Shown: positions 36,371 to 45,184 of the stretch, one piece after another
Layout of the letters: every line of letters begins with the position of its first letter
Position numbering within the stretch: position 1 is the stretch's first letter
DNA from: Chitinophaga pinensis DSM 2588
Lineage (GTDB): Bacteria; Bacteroidota; Bacteroidia; Chitinophagales; Chitinophagaceae
Reading direction: 5' to 3'
Assembly (NCBI RefSeq): GCF_000024005.1
Contig: NC_013132.1
Location: 8,674,001-8,738,000 of the forward strand
DNA length: 64,000 nucleotides
Notes under the pieces: generated by a model
Database searches by the model: none
What the model was told of the DNA's origin: nothing
Seen by the model: the letters and a program-made list of their open reading frames with translations, nothing else
Made by a program: the position numbers and the translations under genes

Positions 36371-38239
36371 GAATCTCGGCAACCCATACCTCACCTCCAT
36401 CCTTTTTCCCTCCACTTCCGCACCGATCTGCCCACCCATCTTATCCATAAAATCCTTACAGATCACCAGCGTTACCGACAGATCATCTCCCCTTCTGTAT
36501 TCAAACAGATGTGCCGCCATAGCCGGGGTAAAATCATTCACTTCAAATGTAATACTGACCTTTACCAGCTCCTCTTCCACTGCATGGACCACCACCCTTC
36601 CTTTTCCTCCGGATAGCTTTGCTGCGCAATGCAACAGACTACGGTTGATGAACAACAGCATCTCCTGATCGCCCGCCAGACATAAACCCTCAGGGATATG
36701 CAGTGACACCTCCGGATGGTCAGTATGGTGTAAAGCCTGTTCAAACAGCTCACTAAGCTCGCAGGGGGCCGGACTATATACAAAACCTGATAACTGTGAT
36801 CTGATCCAGCGCAGGATATTGTCAAAGATCACCAGCGTTTTCCTGGAAGATATCACCGCTTCGTCAATGATCTGCTGCATCTCCGCCTGCTCCATGTCTT
36901 TGTTGCGGAACAATGCCGATACCCGGATAATATCATTCAGCGGCCCCCGGAAATCCCGCGCCAGGATCGCAATCAGCTTATTTTTGAAGTCATCATGCAC
37001 ACTCAGCTGCTGGTTCTTTTCCGAAATCGCATCATTCATCTCACGCAACAAACGCTCCTGCTTACGCAGATTCTTGTAAGACCGGTAACGCGCCAATGTG
37101 AACCCCACCATCAGCAACAGGAAACCAGCCAGGAAACCGATCAGCTGCTGACGGTTTTTCCGCTTCAGAATGGTACGGGCAATCCTTTGCTCCTGCACCT
37201 TATTGCTCAGCTGCCATTCATTCAGCTCCTGTTCCTTCAGAAAATAATCCAGGTAGTTCATATGATTGCTGGACCGCAGCCGTAAGCGCCCCCGGACGAT
37301 CTCCAGCAATGCCTTTCCATAATAAGCCTTCTTAGCCTCATTATTACTGTTCGCATAATGCCTGTACAGACCAATCACCGTCGGCAACATCATATTCAGA
37401 TAGCCCGCCTGCACACCAATGGCAAAGGCCCGCTCTTTTGCCGGTACCGCATCCGCAGGATAACCATGCTGACGGTAGGTATCAATATGTTCCAGCAGGT
37501 CTATGGCCACTAAGATCAATCCATCTTTCAGCGCCCGCGCTGTGAGTTCATTAATACGCTGAACCGCCTTCGCACCCTCCCCTTCCTTCATCCACTCGTC
37601 TGCCTCAAAAGCCTGTATGTAGTAAATATCCCTGCTACCAGGGTATTTCCGGATGATCTCCTTTGACTTTTCCACCGCCCATTTCACAGAATCCCGGTGT
37701 GTACTGTCGTCCTGGAAACGGCTGGCATAATTGATCAGTACCAGACTATATATAGAATCCCGCGCCAGCGTTTTTCCCAGGTTCATGGCCTGATACAGAT
37801 ACTGGTCTGACTCCGGCTTCATACCTTCAAAGAAGTGATAAACGCTCAGGTTCATCAGCATCTGGCAGATGTTGGGCTGATCTTCCAGTTCCCGGTAAAG
37901 CAACAAAGCTTTAAACCCATATTCGATCGCCTGTGTCTGATTGTCTTTCAGGGCATAGAAAATACTGAGGTTGTTCAGTGCGCCTGCCAGTCCCCGGGTA
38001 TCATTATGCCGGGTAGCAATGCCTCTCGCCTTTACCGCATACCAGAAACAACTGTCGATATTGCTCAGGTGATACTGCATACCCAGCTGATTCAGCACAT
38101 CCGTATAGACAATGCTGTCAGTCTGTTGCGGCAGACTATTCCTCAGCTGACGGATCACTTTATCTTGTGCAGTCAGCCGCTCGCTGGTCAGCAGACCGGC
38201 AAACAGAAGGAAAATGATATGTAAATAGACACTTCTCAA
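36365..38239 (-). CDS. TPR-domain membrane sensor with degenerate histidine kinase module (pseudokinase)
   Basis: A 624-residue paralogue of the next gene upstream. Order: signal peptide, TPR-like helices (about 30-320), one membrane segment (QLIGFLAGFLLLMVGFTLA), coiled coil, then a HisKA/HATPase-like module. The phospho-acceptor position is Arg428 (ILARDFRGPL) where the paralogue has His. The N-box reads HCAAKLS instead of HNAIKFS, and the G1 DEGRG region is lost (EVNDFTP). So it should not autophosphorylate or bind ATP normally. The start is a TTG that overlaps the upstream TGA (TTGA), suggesting translational coupling. It may act as a regulatory partner or decoy of the active kinase. Its last codon and stop come from the heptamer array. 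Confidence 0.75.
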   Translation of the reverse strand: MRSVYLHIIFLLFAGLLTSERLTAQDKVIRQLRNSLPQQTDSIVYTDVLNQLGMQYHLSNIDSCFWYAVKARGIATRHNDTRGLAGALNNLSIFYALKDNQTQAIEYGFKALLLYRELEDQPNICQMLMNLSVYHFFEGMKPESDQYLYQAMNLGKTLARDSIYSLVLINYASRFQDDSTHRDSVKWAVEKSKEIIRKYPGSRDIYYIQAFEADEWMKEGEGAKAVQRINELTARALKDGLILVAIDLLEHIDTYRQHGYPADAVPAKERAFAIGVQAGYLNMMLPTVIGLYRHYANSNNEAKKAYYGKALLEIVRGRLRLRSSNHMNYLDYFLKEQELNEWQLSNKVQEQRIARTILKRKNRQQLIGFLAGFLLLMVGFTLARYRSYKNLRKQERLLREMNDAISEKNQQLSVHDDFKNKLIAILARDFRGPLNDIIRVSALFRNKDMEQAEMQQIIDEAVISSRKTLVIFDNILRWIRSQLSGFVYSPAPCELSELFEQALHHTDHPEVSLHIPEGLCLAGDQEMLLFINRSLLHCAAKLSGGKGRVVVHAVEEELVKVSITFEVNDFTPAMAAHLFEYRRGDDLSVTLVICKDFMDKMGGQIGAEVEGKRMEVRYGLPRFN

Positions 38240-40221
38240 ATTTGTATGCTATTGCTGTCTTTTGCCAAAGGCAAAGTATAACTGAACGTACTGCCTTTTC
38301 CGGTGTTGTTCATTCCTCTTATAACACCGCCCATCTTATCCATAAAATCCTTACAGATAATGAGGGCCAGTCCCGCTCCTCCTTTGGATTTTCCACTACT
38401 TTTCTCGCGGTTACGGTATTCAAATAAATGCGGCAGCATCTCCGGATCCACTCCTCTCCCTTCATCCACCAAGGCTATCGTAACGAAGTCTCCCGTAACG
38501 GAAGACGTGATCTTTAATTCACTACCCGCAGGACTAAACTTGATCGCATTATGTAACAGGTTGCGATGTACAAACTGCAACATTTCCCTGTCCGCCAGTA
38601 AGGCTACTTCCTCGGGGATATCAACTGTCACCTGTAGTCTTTTCTCTGTAGCGTTATCCTTGAGTATTTCCAGGGCTTCCTGTATCATATCTGCCGGCTG
38701 ACACACAACAGGCGTATACACAAACCCGCTCAGCTGCGACCTGATCCAGCGAAGGATGCTATCGAATATATGCAGGGTATGAGCGGACTTCGTCTCCAGC
38801 CTTCTGAACAGCGCAGTTGCCTCTTCAAAAGAAAGCGAATGGTCTTTCAGCAGATTGGTGATATCTATGATATGATTCAACGGTACCCGGAAATCATGTG
38901 CGATCAGCGAGATCAGTTTATTTTTAAAATCATCCTGTGTTTGCAACAGGGCATTTTTCTCACTGACTTCCCTGTTCTTTTCCCCCAGTCTGCTGGCATT
39001 CTCACGGGACCGACGGTGAGAGCGGTTAACGTCTGCAAGTAACAGGATGATCAGCACCAGCAATACGGTCAGGAAGATGATAACCGCATAGCGGTTGCGG
39101 CTCTCCATGGCCTTCTTATCAAGTATCTGCTGCTGATAGTCATGTTGCAGCTGTAAGGCCCGCAACTTCTTCTCCTGCATGTAATAATCGATGTAATCCA
39201 GTTCGCCCTGCGTTTTACTCTGTTCATCCTTTTCGATAATTTCCAGCATCATATTCGCATAGAGCTGTGCAGAATCTTCATCATGACGGGCGTCGTACCA
39301 GGTATATAACTTGGCCACAACAGGCAGTGCCAGTTCCCGGAAACCACCAATAGTAGCTAACCGGGCCATGTCCCGCTGCGCTGATATAGAGTCCGCAAGT
39401 TTGTTACGCGCCTTGTAAGAAGCCAGGTGAGAGTAGCCATACATCGCATGATAGATATACCCTTTTCTTTCCGCCTCATCGGTCAGTGCAGTCAGTCTGT
39501 CCAGGCCTTCAGTGATGTCCATTTTGGCATATATCAGTTCTTGCGCCTGCAGCATACCGGTATAAATGAGCAGGCGCTCATCTTCAGCCCTGGCAGCCAG
39601 CCGGCGGGCAGTAGCCAGTGCCTGGTAGGCACGTTTTTTATCAATGAAATCACTGCTACGGTTCGCGCGCAGATCATTGGCATAAATGAAGTAATAGTTC
39701 GCCAGGAGCATCCGCAGAATGGTATCATTTTTCAGACGATCGCTCATACCCATGGCCCGTTTCATATAACTGGCGGCTTCCTGGTACTGCTTCTCATACT
39801 GATAGTATACGCCGAGGTGCATACTTGTCTGACAGATCCCGGCACTATCGCCCAGCGATTTATAGAGGTTCAGCGCATCAATATAAAAACGAAAAGACAG
39901 GTAACTATTGTCCCTGTAGGCATAATAACTGCCCAGGCCGCGGTAGGCTGCCGCCTCTCCTCTTTTATATCCCTGACGCTGGGCAACCTCCCGGGCGCGG
40001 CAGAGGTAAAAGAAACAGGTATCTAACTGGCGATGCTGGTATTGCCCGGCCAGCTGATTCATGAGGTCGACATAGCGGGTGCTGTCAGTAGTGGTGAAGC
40101 TGGCGTCTTCCAGCTGACGGATGACGTTGACCTGTGCGAAAGCTTTTTCCTGCCGGATAAAACAGCCGGCAAGGGCGATCATGAGGCCAATTAATATGTG
40201 CAGCTTATAAGAAATGTACAA
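38236..40221 (-). CDS. TPR-domain membrane-bound sensor histidine kinase
   Basis: A 661-residue sensor kinase: signal peptide (TTG start at 40219-40221; a later ATG at 40180-40182 is possible), extracytoplasmic TPR repeats (about 45-370), a membrane segment (YAVIIFLTVLLVLIILLLA), coiled coil (ENASRLGEKNREVSEKNALL), HisKA with His442 in IAHDFRVPLNH, and HATPase_c with N-box HNAIKFS, G1 DEGRGVDP and G2 KGGAGLALIICKDF. No response regulator is adjacent, so its target is unknown. The open frame continues upstream to 40401 through a gene remnant; I exclude that part because the paralogue's N-terminus aligns with the TTG start (YKLHILIGL against VYLHIIFLL). Confidence 0.82.
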   Translation of the reverse strand: MYISYKLHILIGLMIALAGCFIRQEKAFAQVNVIRQLEDASFTTTDSTRYVDLMNQLAGQYQHRQLDTCFFYLCRAREVAQRQGYKRGEAAAYRGLGSYYAYRDNSYLSFRFYIDALNLYKSLGDSAGICQTSMHLGVYYQYEKQYQEAASYMKRAMGMSDRLKNDTILRMLLANYYFIYANDLRANRSSDFIDKKRAYQALATARRLAARAEDERLLIYTGMLQAQELIYAKMDITEGLDRLTALTDEAERKGYIYHAMYGYSHLASYKARNKLADSISAQRDMARLATIGGFRELALPVVAKLYTWYDARHDEDSAQLYANMMLEIIEKDEQSKTQGELDYIDYYMQEKKLRALQLQHDYQQQILDKKAMESRNRYAVIIFLTVLLVLIILLLADVNRSHRRSRENASRLGEKNREVSEKNALLQTQDDFKNKLISLIAHDFRVPLNHIIDITNLLKDHSLSFEEATALFRRLETKSAHTLHIFDSILRWIRSQLSGFVYTPVVCQPADMIQEALEILKDNATEKRLQVTVDIPEEVALLADREMLQFVHRNLLHNAIKFSPAGSELKITSSVTGDFVTIALVDEGRGVDPEMLPHLFEYRNREKSSGKSKGGAGLALIICKDFMDKMGGVIRGMNNTGKGSTFSYTLPLAKDSNSIQI

Positions 40222-40275
40222 TAAGATGTGATACGCTATCTCCCGATAGCTGCTAGCCAACGATGCCCAGGACCG

Positions 40276-40490
40276 GATCTGCGAAAGACCGATACCCATA
40301 CGGGACAATTCCTGTTCACCAGTTGTTGTGATGTAATAATGTTTGTCATCAGGGCCATGCTTTATGATCCAAGCTTTTTCAATAAACGCTTCTACCAGCA
40401 CTGTCCCAACTTAGCATCAATACGACCATCGCATAGTTCGGCCGGTTTGGGAAGCGCTGATTCCGGTTTTTTATGACTCAGCTTTTGCTG
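40276..40490 (-). pseudogene. remnant of an ArsR-family (winged helix) transcription regulator
   Basis: Between the Nudix-gene stop and the kinase start, two minus-strand frames together encode a piece resembling the middle of ArsR-type regulators: PKPAELCDGRIDAKLG in one frame, continued after a shift near 40410 by TVLVEAFIEKAWI, DKHYYITTTGEQEL and SRMGIGLSQI in the other. It resembles the pattern CYDHLAGKLG...ALVE..WI...Y.IT..GE....LGID that I know from that family. There is no start codon, no N-terminal DNA-binding helices and no C-terminal part. The second half happens to be in frame with the kinase gene. The family call rests on eye alignment only. Confidence 0.45.
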
Positions 40491-40503
40491 CTACAAGATA
40501 CTG

Positions 40504-41199
40504 CTATATCTCAAAGACCAATCCCCTCTGCTTTAATTCTTCATATTTCTCTTTGTCAAAGCGGTATAGATGAGCGCCTTTTTTTGAGGTTGTTTTATCT
40601 TTTTCCTCCAGTTTTTCCAGCACATTCATCGAGAGGATTTTCTTACGGAAGTTCCTTTTATCCAGTTCTTTCTGATAGATCTCCTCATACAGACTACGCA
40701 GCTGTGAAAGGGTAAATTTCTCCGGTAACAGTTCAAATCCGATAGGATGGAAATGTGCGTTATCCCTGAGTTTTTTCAGCGCATCCGCGATCATCTGCCG
40801 GTGATCGAATATAAGATCTGGTATCTGGTGCAATTCCAGCCAATGCGCACTGAAATGCTGGGTAGGATTCTGCTCATGTTCACTGATGCGGATAAGGGCA
40901 TAGTAAGCCATGGAAATTACCCTTGCGCCACTGTCACGGGTCACGTCGCCGTAACAGGACAGTTGGTCCATATAGATATTTTCGAGACCTGTTGTCTGTT
41001 TCAACACCCTTTCCGCAGCTTCATCCACGCTTTCACCATTCTGGAGGAAACCTCCCATCAGCGACCACTCACCTTGCATGGGGTCTACTTTTCGCTGCAT
41101 GATCAGCAGTTTAAGTTTGCCGTTTTGGAATCCAAAAATAATACAGTCTACTGCTACCAGATGCCGAGGTACATTCGCGTAAAATGATTGAGCGTTCAT
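40504..41199 (-). CDS. Nudix-fold transcriptional regulator (NrtR/AraR-like), catalytically degenerate
   Basis: A 231-residue protein with an N-terminal Nudix domain (about 10-145) and a C-terminal winged-helix-like region (about 155-231; LPEKFTLSQLRSLYEEIYQKEL, quoted in part as FTLSQLRSLYEEIYQKEL, then RNFRKKIL). The Nudix box GFLQNGESVDEAAERVLKQTTGL keeps G, first E and R but has lost the later catalytic Glu residues (REUxEE becomes RVLKQT), so hydrolysis is unlikely. This is the layout of NrtR and of the Bacteroides AraR regulators, which bind ADP-ribose or sugars. No sugar-use operon is adjacent, so target genes are unknown. Confidence 0.82.
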   Translation of the reverse strand: MNAQSFYANVPRHLVAVDCIIFGFQNGKLKLLIMQRKVDPMQGEWSLMGGFLQNGESVDEAAERVLKQTTGLENIYMDQLSCYGDVTRDSGARVISMAYYALIRISEHEQNPTQHFSAHWLELHQIPDLIFDHRQMIADALKKLRDNAHFHPIGFELLPEKFTLSQLRSLYEEIYQKELDKRNFRKKILSMNVLEKLEEKDKTTSKKGAHLYRFDKEKYEELKQRGLVFEI

Positions 41200-41244
41200 T
41201 GAAATATTATTGTCTGCCTTTGTGCTGACCAGCAGTCAGGAGGC

Positions 41245-41739
41245 TTATTTTCTGCCTCTCGTAAACTCGCTGTAGTCAGTAACGGGAATTTTATTAATAC
41301 CGGCCTGCCGTAACAGGGTTACAAGCTGACCGCGATGATACGTGGCATGATTGAACACCTGCATCAGTATTTCTATAACGGTTGATTTACAATATTGTTT
41401 CCGGGTATCGTAATAAGCCACCACGTGTTGCAGCCTGACGGGCTGTACCGCCTTGACCCAGTCTGCAAGCTTCACCGACTGTTCCTGCCAGCGGGCACAG
41501 GCATCTGTAAAGGAGCCTTCAAATGTGAGCGAGGGTTTAACCGCCTGTTCTACCAGATGTAAACGCTGGTACCACAAACTTTCCACATCCCACATATGGT
41601 AAACCGTCTTACGTAAGGTGCCGAAGCTGCTGCCTGTTTCCTGGTCCAGCTGTGTATCCGGTAGCTTTTTTAATACATCCGCTATCTTATTGTTAGCCCA
41701 AAGGTTATAAGCTGCATAGCTGAGCAGGATATCCTTCAT
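41245..41739 (-). CDS. DinB-family protein
   Basis: A 164-residue four-helix-bundle protein of the DinB/YfiT-like superfamily. The start MKDILLSYAAYNLWANNKI, VYHMWDVESLWYQRL and HATYHRGQLVTLLRQAG are typical; the His residues of VYHMW and HATYH would bind a metal ion. Most DinB proteins in Bacteroidota have no assigned reaction; thiol-dependent S-transferase activity is known for some relatives. It is divergent from the GNAT gene with an 86-bp gap. Confidence 0.88.
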   Translation of the reverse strand: MKDILLSYAAYNLWANNKIADVLKKLPDTQLDQETGSSFGTLRKTVYHMWDVESLWYQRLHLVEQAVKPSLTFEGSFTDACARWQEQSVKLADWVKAVQPVRLQHVVAYYDTRKQYCKSTVIEILMQVFNHATYHRGQLVTLLRQAGINKIPVTDYSEFTRGRK

Positions 41740-41825
41740 GGATATAATTTTAGTTTACTATCTTCACCAAAATACCAAAAATATTGCACCTGCCACCAGT
41801 TGCAGACAAATAATCCTGAAGGATC

Positions 41826-42290
41826 ATGGAAAAAATTACTATCAGGGACGTACGAAAAGAAGATTGTCCGAGGATCATGGAGCTCATCAGGGAGCTGGCT
41901 GTTTATGAAAAAGCACCTGAAGCTGTTACCGTTACATTCGAAGAATTCGAAGCTGCCGGATTTGGTGAAAATCCGGTATGGAAAGCCTTTGCCGCCGTTC
42001 ATACAGACAATGGTCAGGAAACCATCGTCGGATTCGCCCTCTACTACATTCGCTACTCTACCTGGAAAGGTTGCCGTTTATACCTGGAAGACCTGGTTGT
42101 GACCGAAAGCTTCCGTGGAAAACGTATCGGCCATCTGCTGTTTGAAAGACTGTTCGAAGAGGTAAGGGAAAAGAAATTCAACGGTATGAACTGGCAGGTA
42201 CTGGAATGGAATGAACCGGCGATTAAGTTCTACAAGAAGCATAATGCCTCATTCGATCCTGAATGGTGGAATGCCAGCATAGATTTATAA
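41826..42290 (+). CDS. GNAT-family N-acetyltransferase, diamine/thialysine acetyltransferase-like
   Basis: A 154-residue acetyltransferase using acetyl-CoA. It has the GNAT order ITIRDVRKEDCPRI, then LYLEDLVVTESFRGKRIGHLLFERL with the RGKRIG acetyl-CoA loop, and WQVLEWNEPAIKFYKKHNA at the end. The LEDLVV/RGKRIG pattern and the NASID-type C-terminus are closest to the spermidine/thialysine acetyltransferase (SSAT) group. The substrate could be a polyamine or an amino acid derivative. Heptamer element 5 begins directly after its stop. Confidence 0.85.
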   Translation: MEKITIRDVRKEDCPRIMELIRELAVYEKAPEAVTVTFEEFEAAGFGENPVWKAFAAVHTDNGQETIVGFALYYIRYSTWKGCRLYLEDLVVTESFRGKRIGHLLFERLFEEVREKKFNGMNWQVLEWNEPAIKFYKKHNASFDPEWWNASIDL

Positions 42291-42386
42291 AGAATTAAGA
42301 ATTATGAAATTAAGAATTAAGAATTATGTCCGCTGCCATCATCGCTGCATTGCAATTCTTAATTCTTAATTGTTAATTCCTAATTT
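42291..42386. repeat. heptamer inverted-array element 5
   Basis: Left arm 42291-42328 of AATTAAG units, core with two GCTGC words and CGCTGCATTGC, right arm 42354-42386 of AATTCTT, AATTGTT and AATTCCT units. It sits exactly between the 3' ends of the convergent GNAT and fabD genes, about 3 bp before the fabD stop. Confidence 0.85.
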
Positions 42387-42389
42387 ATT

Positions 42390-43283
42390 TTAATTGATTC
42401 CGTTCACTACAGCATCCTTCTGGATCTTCACCACCAGACCCTGTAATACCTTACCCGGACCAACTTCTGTAAATGTTGTTGCACCATCAGCTACCATCGC
42501 CTGTACAGACTGTGTCCAGCGTACAGCGCCAGTCAGCTGATCGATCAGGTTCTGTTTGATCTCAGCAGGATCGTTTACCGCCTTAGCTACCACGTTCTGG
42601 TATACCGGGCAGGATGGCTGACTGAAAGTTGTCTTGTCAATAGCCGCTTTCAGCTCCTCTTTTGCAGGGGCCATCAGCGGAGAGTGGAATGCACCACCTA
42701 CCGGCAGTACCAGCGCTCTTTTTGCACCAGCCGCCTTCATTTGCTCACAAGCGACCTCAATACCCTTGATAGAACCGGAAATTACCAGCTGACCAGGACA
42801 GTTGTAATTAGCCGCTACCACTACTTCTCCGGTTTCTGCGCTCACCGCAGCACTGATCTCTTCTACTTTCGCATCGTCCAGTGCCAGTACAGCCGCCATA
42901 GTGGATGGCTGCAGTTCGCAGGCTTTCTGCATGGCCGTAGCACGGATAAATACCAGGCGCAAAGCATCTTCAAATGTGAGGGTACCATTGGCTACCAGGG
43001 CGGAAAATTCACCCAGGGAGTGACCTGCTACCATGTCCGGCTGTGCAGCAGGTTCTGCGCACAGAAAAGCGATCACACTGTGCAGGAACACAGCAGGTTG
43101 TGTCACTTTGGTCTGTTTCAGGTCCTCTTCAGTACCGGTAAACATTACATCTGATATACGGAACCCTAATATCTCATTAGCTTTCTCAAAAAGTGCTTTT
43201 GCCTTTGGATTGCTATCGTACAGATTCTTGCCCATACCCGGGAACTGAGAACCCTGTCCTGGAAAAACGTAAGCGTGTTTCAT
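42390..43283 (-). CDS. fabD: malonyl CoA-acyl carrier protein transacylase
   Basis: Transfers malonyl from CoA to ACP for fatty acid elongation. The 297-residue protein has the QGSQ motif (VFPGQGSQFPGMG), the nucleophile GHSLGEFSALV, the malonyl-binding Arg in FIRATAMQKAC, and the catalytic His in GGAFHSPLMAPA. Length is standard. Its stop codon abuts heptamer element 5. It is far from fabH, so fatty acid genes here are not clustered. Confidence 0.95.
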   Translation of the reverse strand: MKHAYVFPGQGSQFPGMGKNLYDSNPKAKALFEKANEILGFRISDVMFTGTEEDLKQTKVTQPAVFLHSVIAFLCAEPAAQPDMVAGHSLGEFSALVANGTLTFEDALRLVFIRATAMQKACELQPSTMAAVLALDDAKVEEISAAVSAETGEVVVAANYNCPGQLVISGSIKGIEVACEQMKAAGAKRALVLPVGGAFHSPLMAPAKEELKAAIDKTTFSQPSCPVYQNVVAKAVNDPAEIKQNLIDQLTGAVRWTQSVQAMVADGATTFTEVGPGKVLQGLVVKIQKDAVVNGIN

Positions 43284-43512
43284 CTGATTTGGTTTACAAT
43301 AACCTGAACACCATATGCATTATTATTTATACATATATCTTGGTCATTGGATTGCAAATATTCATACTCTTTATGATATATCAAAATTCCGGGCTCAAAA
43401 GCAGCTATAATTAATATCGGTTCTGTAAATTGCATCTGCTTACCCCCACCATCCCTACTCCTGCACTGTTCGCTTATCATCTTAGGAAAAATGCTATTTA
43501 AAAAGGATTAAA

Positions 43513-43959
43513 ATGACTGAGACCATGATTACAGGAAATGATTACAGCATTATTTCAAATAAAGGATTTGACGAGTTCTTTTCGTCTTTCGTTGATGATC
43601 TGAAAATAAACGACAGACAACTCATCGTCGAAGAAATAGCTGCTATTGAAGAAGAGGTCTATGAGTACTTTCTGGCAAAAGACAGACAGACTTACGACGA
43701 TTATGAACAACACGGCTATGTCACCAACGAACACGGCGAAGGTTGCTTCAGTATTATCGCCAGAAGAGTCAATAACCTGGAGTACAAAATGGAGATCGTC
43801 AACAAAGCAGAAGAGGAAGTAGAAGAAGCCGTAGATCCATATCCTGCCGTACTCATACTGCACGATACCTGGAACTATACGCTGGTATTGCCCGCTGCGA
43901 TCGAAGACAGTACCTATTGCCAGCTGATTTATGAAAAGGCGATCAGGGCATTGAAATAA
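43513..43959 (+). CDS. hypothetical acidic protein
   Basis: I do not recognise this 148-residue protein. It is strongly acidic, with no signal peptide or membrane segment, and contains KGFDEFFSSFVDDLKIND, an Asp/Tyr-rich helix (YDDYEQHGYV), a run EEEVEEAVDPYP and a terminal beta-like part (AVLILHDTWNYTLVLPAAIE). It may be a small two-part alpha/beta protein. A good terminator follows, so it is probably expressed alone. Its codon use looks like its neighbours. Nothing around it (fabD, folE) points to a job. Confidence 0.7.
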   Translation: MTETMITGNDYSIISNKGFDEFFSSFVDDLKINDRQLIVEEIAAIEEEVYEYFLAKDRQTYDDYEQHGYVTNEHGEGCFSIIARRVNNLEYKMEIVNKAEEEVEEAVDPYPAVLILHDTWNYTLVLPAAIEDSTYCQLIYEKAIRALK

Positions 43960-43979
43960 GCGTCCTGCATAATAAGAAA

Positions 43980-44003
43980 AGCGCCCGACTACTGCCAGGC
44001 GCT
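43980..44003. terminator. terminator between the acidic protein gene and folE
   Basis: AGCGCC (43980-43985) and GGCGCT (43998-44003) with A-rich DNA before and TCTTCCGTTTTTATT after. It lies between convergent genes and would work for both. Confidence 0.7.
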
Positions 44004-44029
44004 CTTCCGTTTTTATTATAGCAAGAATG

Positions 44030-44617
44030 TTATTTCGTGATCAGCCGCATAAACTCATTCCTGGTCCTGCCATCTTCAAACTGACCAGAAAATGCCGAAG
44101 TAGTGGTAACGGAGTTCTGTTTCTGCACACCACGCATCATCATACAAAGATGTTGCGCTTCAATCACTACACCTACACCCAGCGGCTGCAATGTTTCCTG
44201 AATCGCGTCCAGTATCTGATGCGTCAGACGCTCCTGCACCTGCAATCTGCGGGCAAATACGTCTACCACACGCGCCAGTTTACTCAGACCGGTGATATAT
44301 CCATTTGGTATATATGCAATATGTGCCTTACCAAAGAAAGGCAGCATATGATGCTCACATAAAGAATACAATTCTATATCCTTCACGATCACCATCTCGC
44401 TGTATGTTTCAGTAAATTTAGCACCCTCCAGGATCGCTTTCGCATCCATCTGATAGCCTTCAGTAAGAAACTGCATAGCTTTGGCCACACGCTCCGGCGT
44501 CTTCTGTAAGCCTTCTCTCTCTACATCTTCGCCCAATAACGCTATGCTGCTCTTGTAATGTTGAATAAGGTCGCTCGTTACCTTTTCATCATACGTTTCA
44601 ATCTTATTATAAGCCAT
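44030..44617 (-). CDS. folE: GTP cyclohydrolase I
   Basis: Opens GTP to 7,8-dihydroneopterin triphosphate, the shared first step of folate and queuosine synthesis. The 195-residue protein has the zinc and active-site segments [43 protein letters not shown] and [13 protein letters not shown]. The gene is followed upstream on the same strand by queD (75-bp gap), which suggests its product also feeds 7-deazaguanine synthesis. Confidence 0.96.
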   Translation of the reverse strand: MAYNKIETYDEKVTSDLIQHYKSSIALLGEDVEREGLQKTPERVAKAMQFLTEGYQMDAKAILEGAKFTETYSEMVIVKDIELYSLCEHHMLPFFGKAHIAYIPNGYITGLSKLARVVDVFARRLQVQERLTHQILDAIQETLQPLGVGVVIEAQHLCMMMRGVQKQNSVTTTSAFSGQFEDGRTRNEFMRLITK

Positions 44618-44691
44618 TTCTATAATTAACTTAATCTGATAATCAACATTTCTGAATGCCCGTGCAGGTATGAGATATTTGCTGATGCAAC

Positions 44692-45105
44692 TTATTTTGC
44701 ACCAAAATATTCCACGTAGATGCGGGGCGTCTCATATAACTTGATACAATGCAGTTCCACACCCTCAGGCAGATGTGGCGTTAACTGGTCCCAGATGCCA
44801 ATCGCCAGATTTTCAGCAGAGGTAAACTTACCCACCATGAAATCCACGTCCATGTTCAGATTGCGGTGGTCTATTTTCTCTACAATAAAGTCCTTGATAA
44901 GAACGCCCAGCGTTTTTGCGTTGAAGACGAATCCGGTTTCCGGATCAGGTGTACCTTTTACGGTTACGTGTAATTCGTAATTATGACCGTGCCAGTTTTC
45001 ATTAGCACATTTGCCAAACACCTCCTCGTTCTTTTCCTTACTCCAAGCGGGATTGGATAACTTATGCGCCGCATTGAAGTTCTCCACACGCGTTAAATAG
45101 ATCAT
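44692..45105 (-). CDS. queD: 6-carboxytetrahydropterin synthase (QueD) / PTPS family
   Basis: Converts dihydroneopterin triphosphate to 6-carboxytetrahydropterin, the QueE substrate. The 137-residue protein shows NAAHKLSNP (first zinc His), then [15 protein letters not shown] with the catalytic Cys and two zinc His, and [14 protein letters not shown] near the end. The Cys-x5-His-x-His spacing fits QueD better than mammalian-type PTPS. TAACTTTG at 45126-45133 (minus strand) gives a likely -7 box 20 nt upstream of the start. Confidence 0.88.
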   Translation of the reverse strand: MIYLTRVENFNAAHKLSNPAWSKEKNEEVFGKCANENWHGHNYELHVTVKGTPDPETGFVFNAKTLGVLIKDFIVEKIDHRNLNMDVDFMVGKFTSAENLAIGIWDQLTPHLPEGVELHCIKLYETPRIYVEYFGAK

Positions 45106-45125
45106 TATTAACTCGATATTTTTCG

Positions 45126-45180
45126 CAAAGTTACGATAATTCGATCATAGTCGATCGCTGCACCAAAAGCCCTACCTTTG
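45126..45180. promoter_or_regulatory. divergent promoters of queD (minus) and mqnB (plus)
   Basis: The queD -7 box is TAACTTTG on the minus strand (45126-45133); the mqnB -7 box is TACCTTTG on the plus strand (45173-45180), four bases before the mqnB ATG. The two are only 39 bp apart, so their -33 regions overlap and the two promoters may compete. Between them TCGATC occurs twice. Confidence 0.5.
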
Positions 45181-45184
45181 CAAC

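Noticed and set aside
40222..40401. N-terminal extension of the sensor kinase
   Set aside because: The extra 60 codons resemble an ArsR-type fragment, not the signal region of the paralogue, and are preceded by an in-frame stop; treated as part of a pseudogene.
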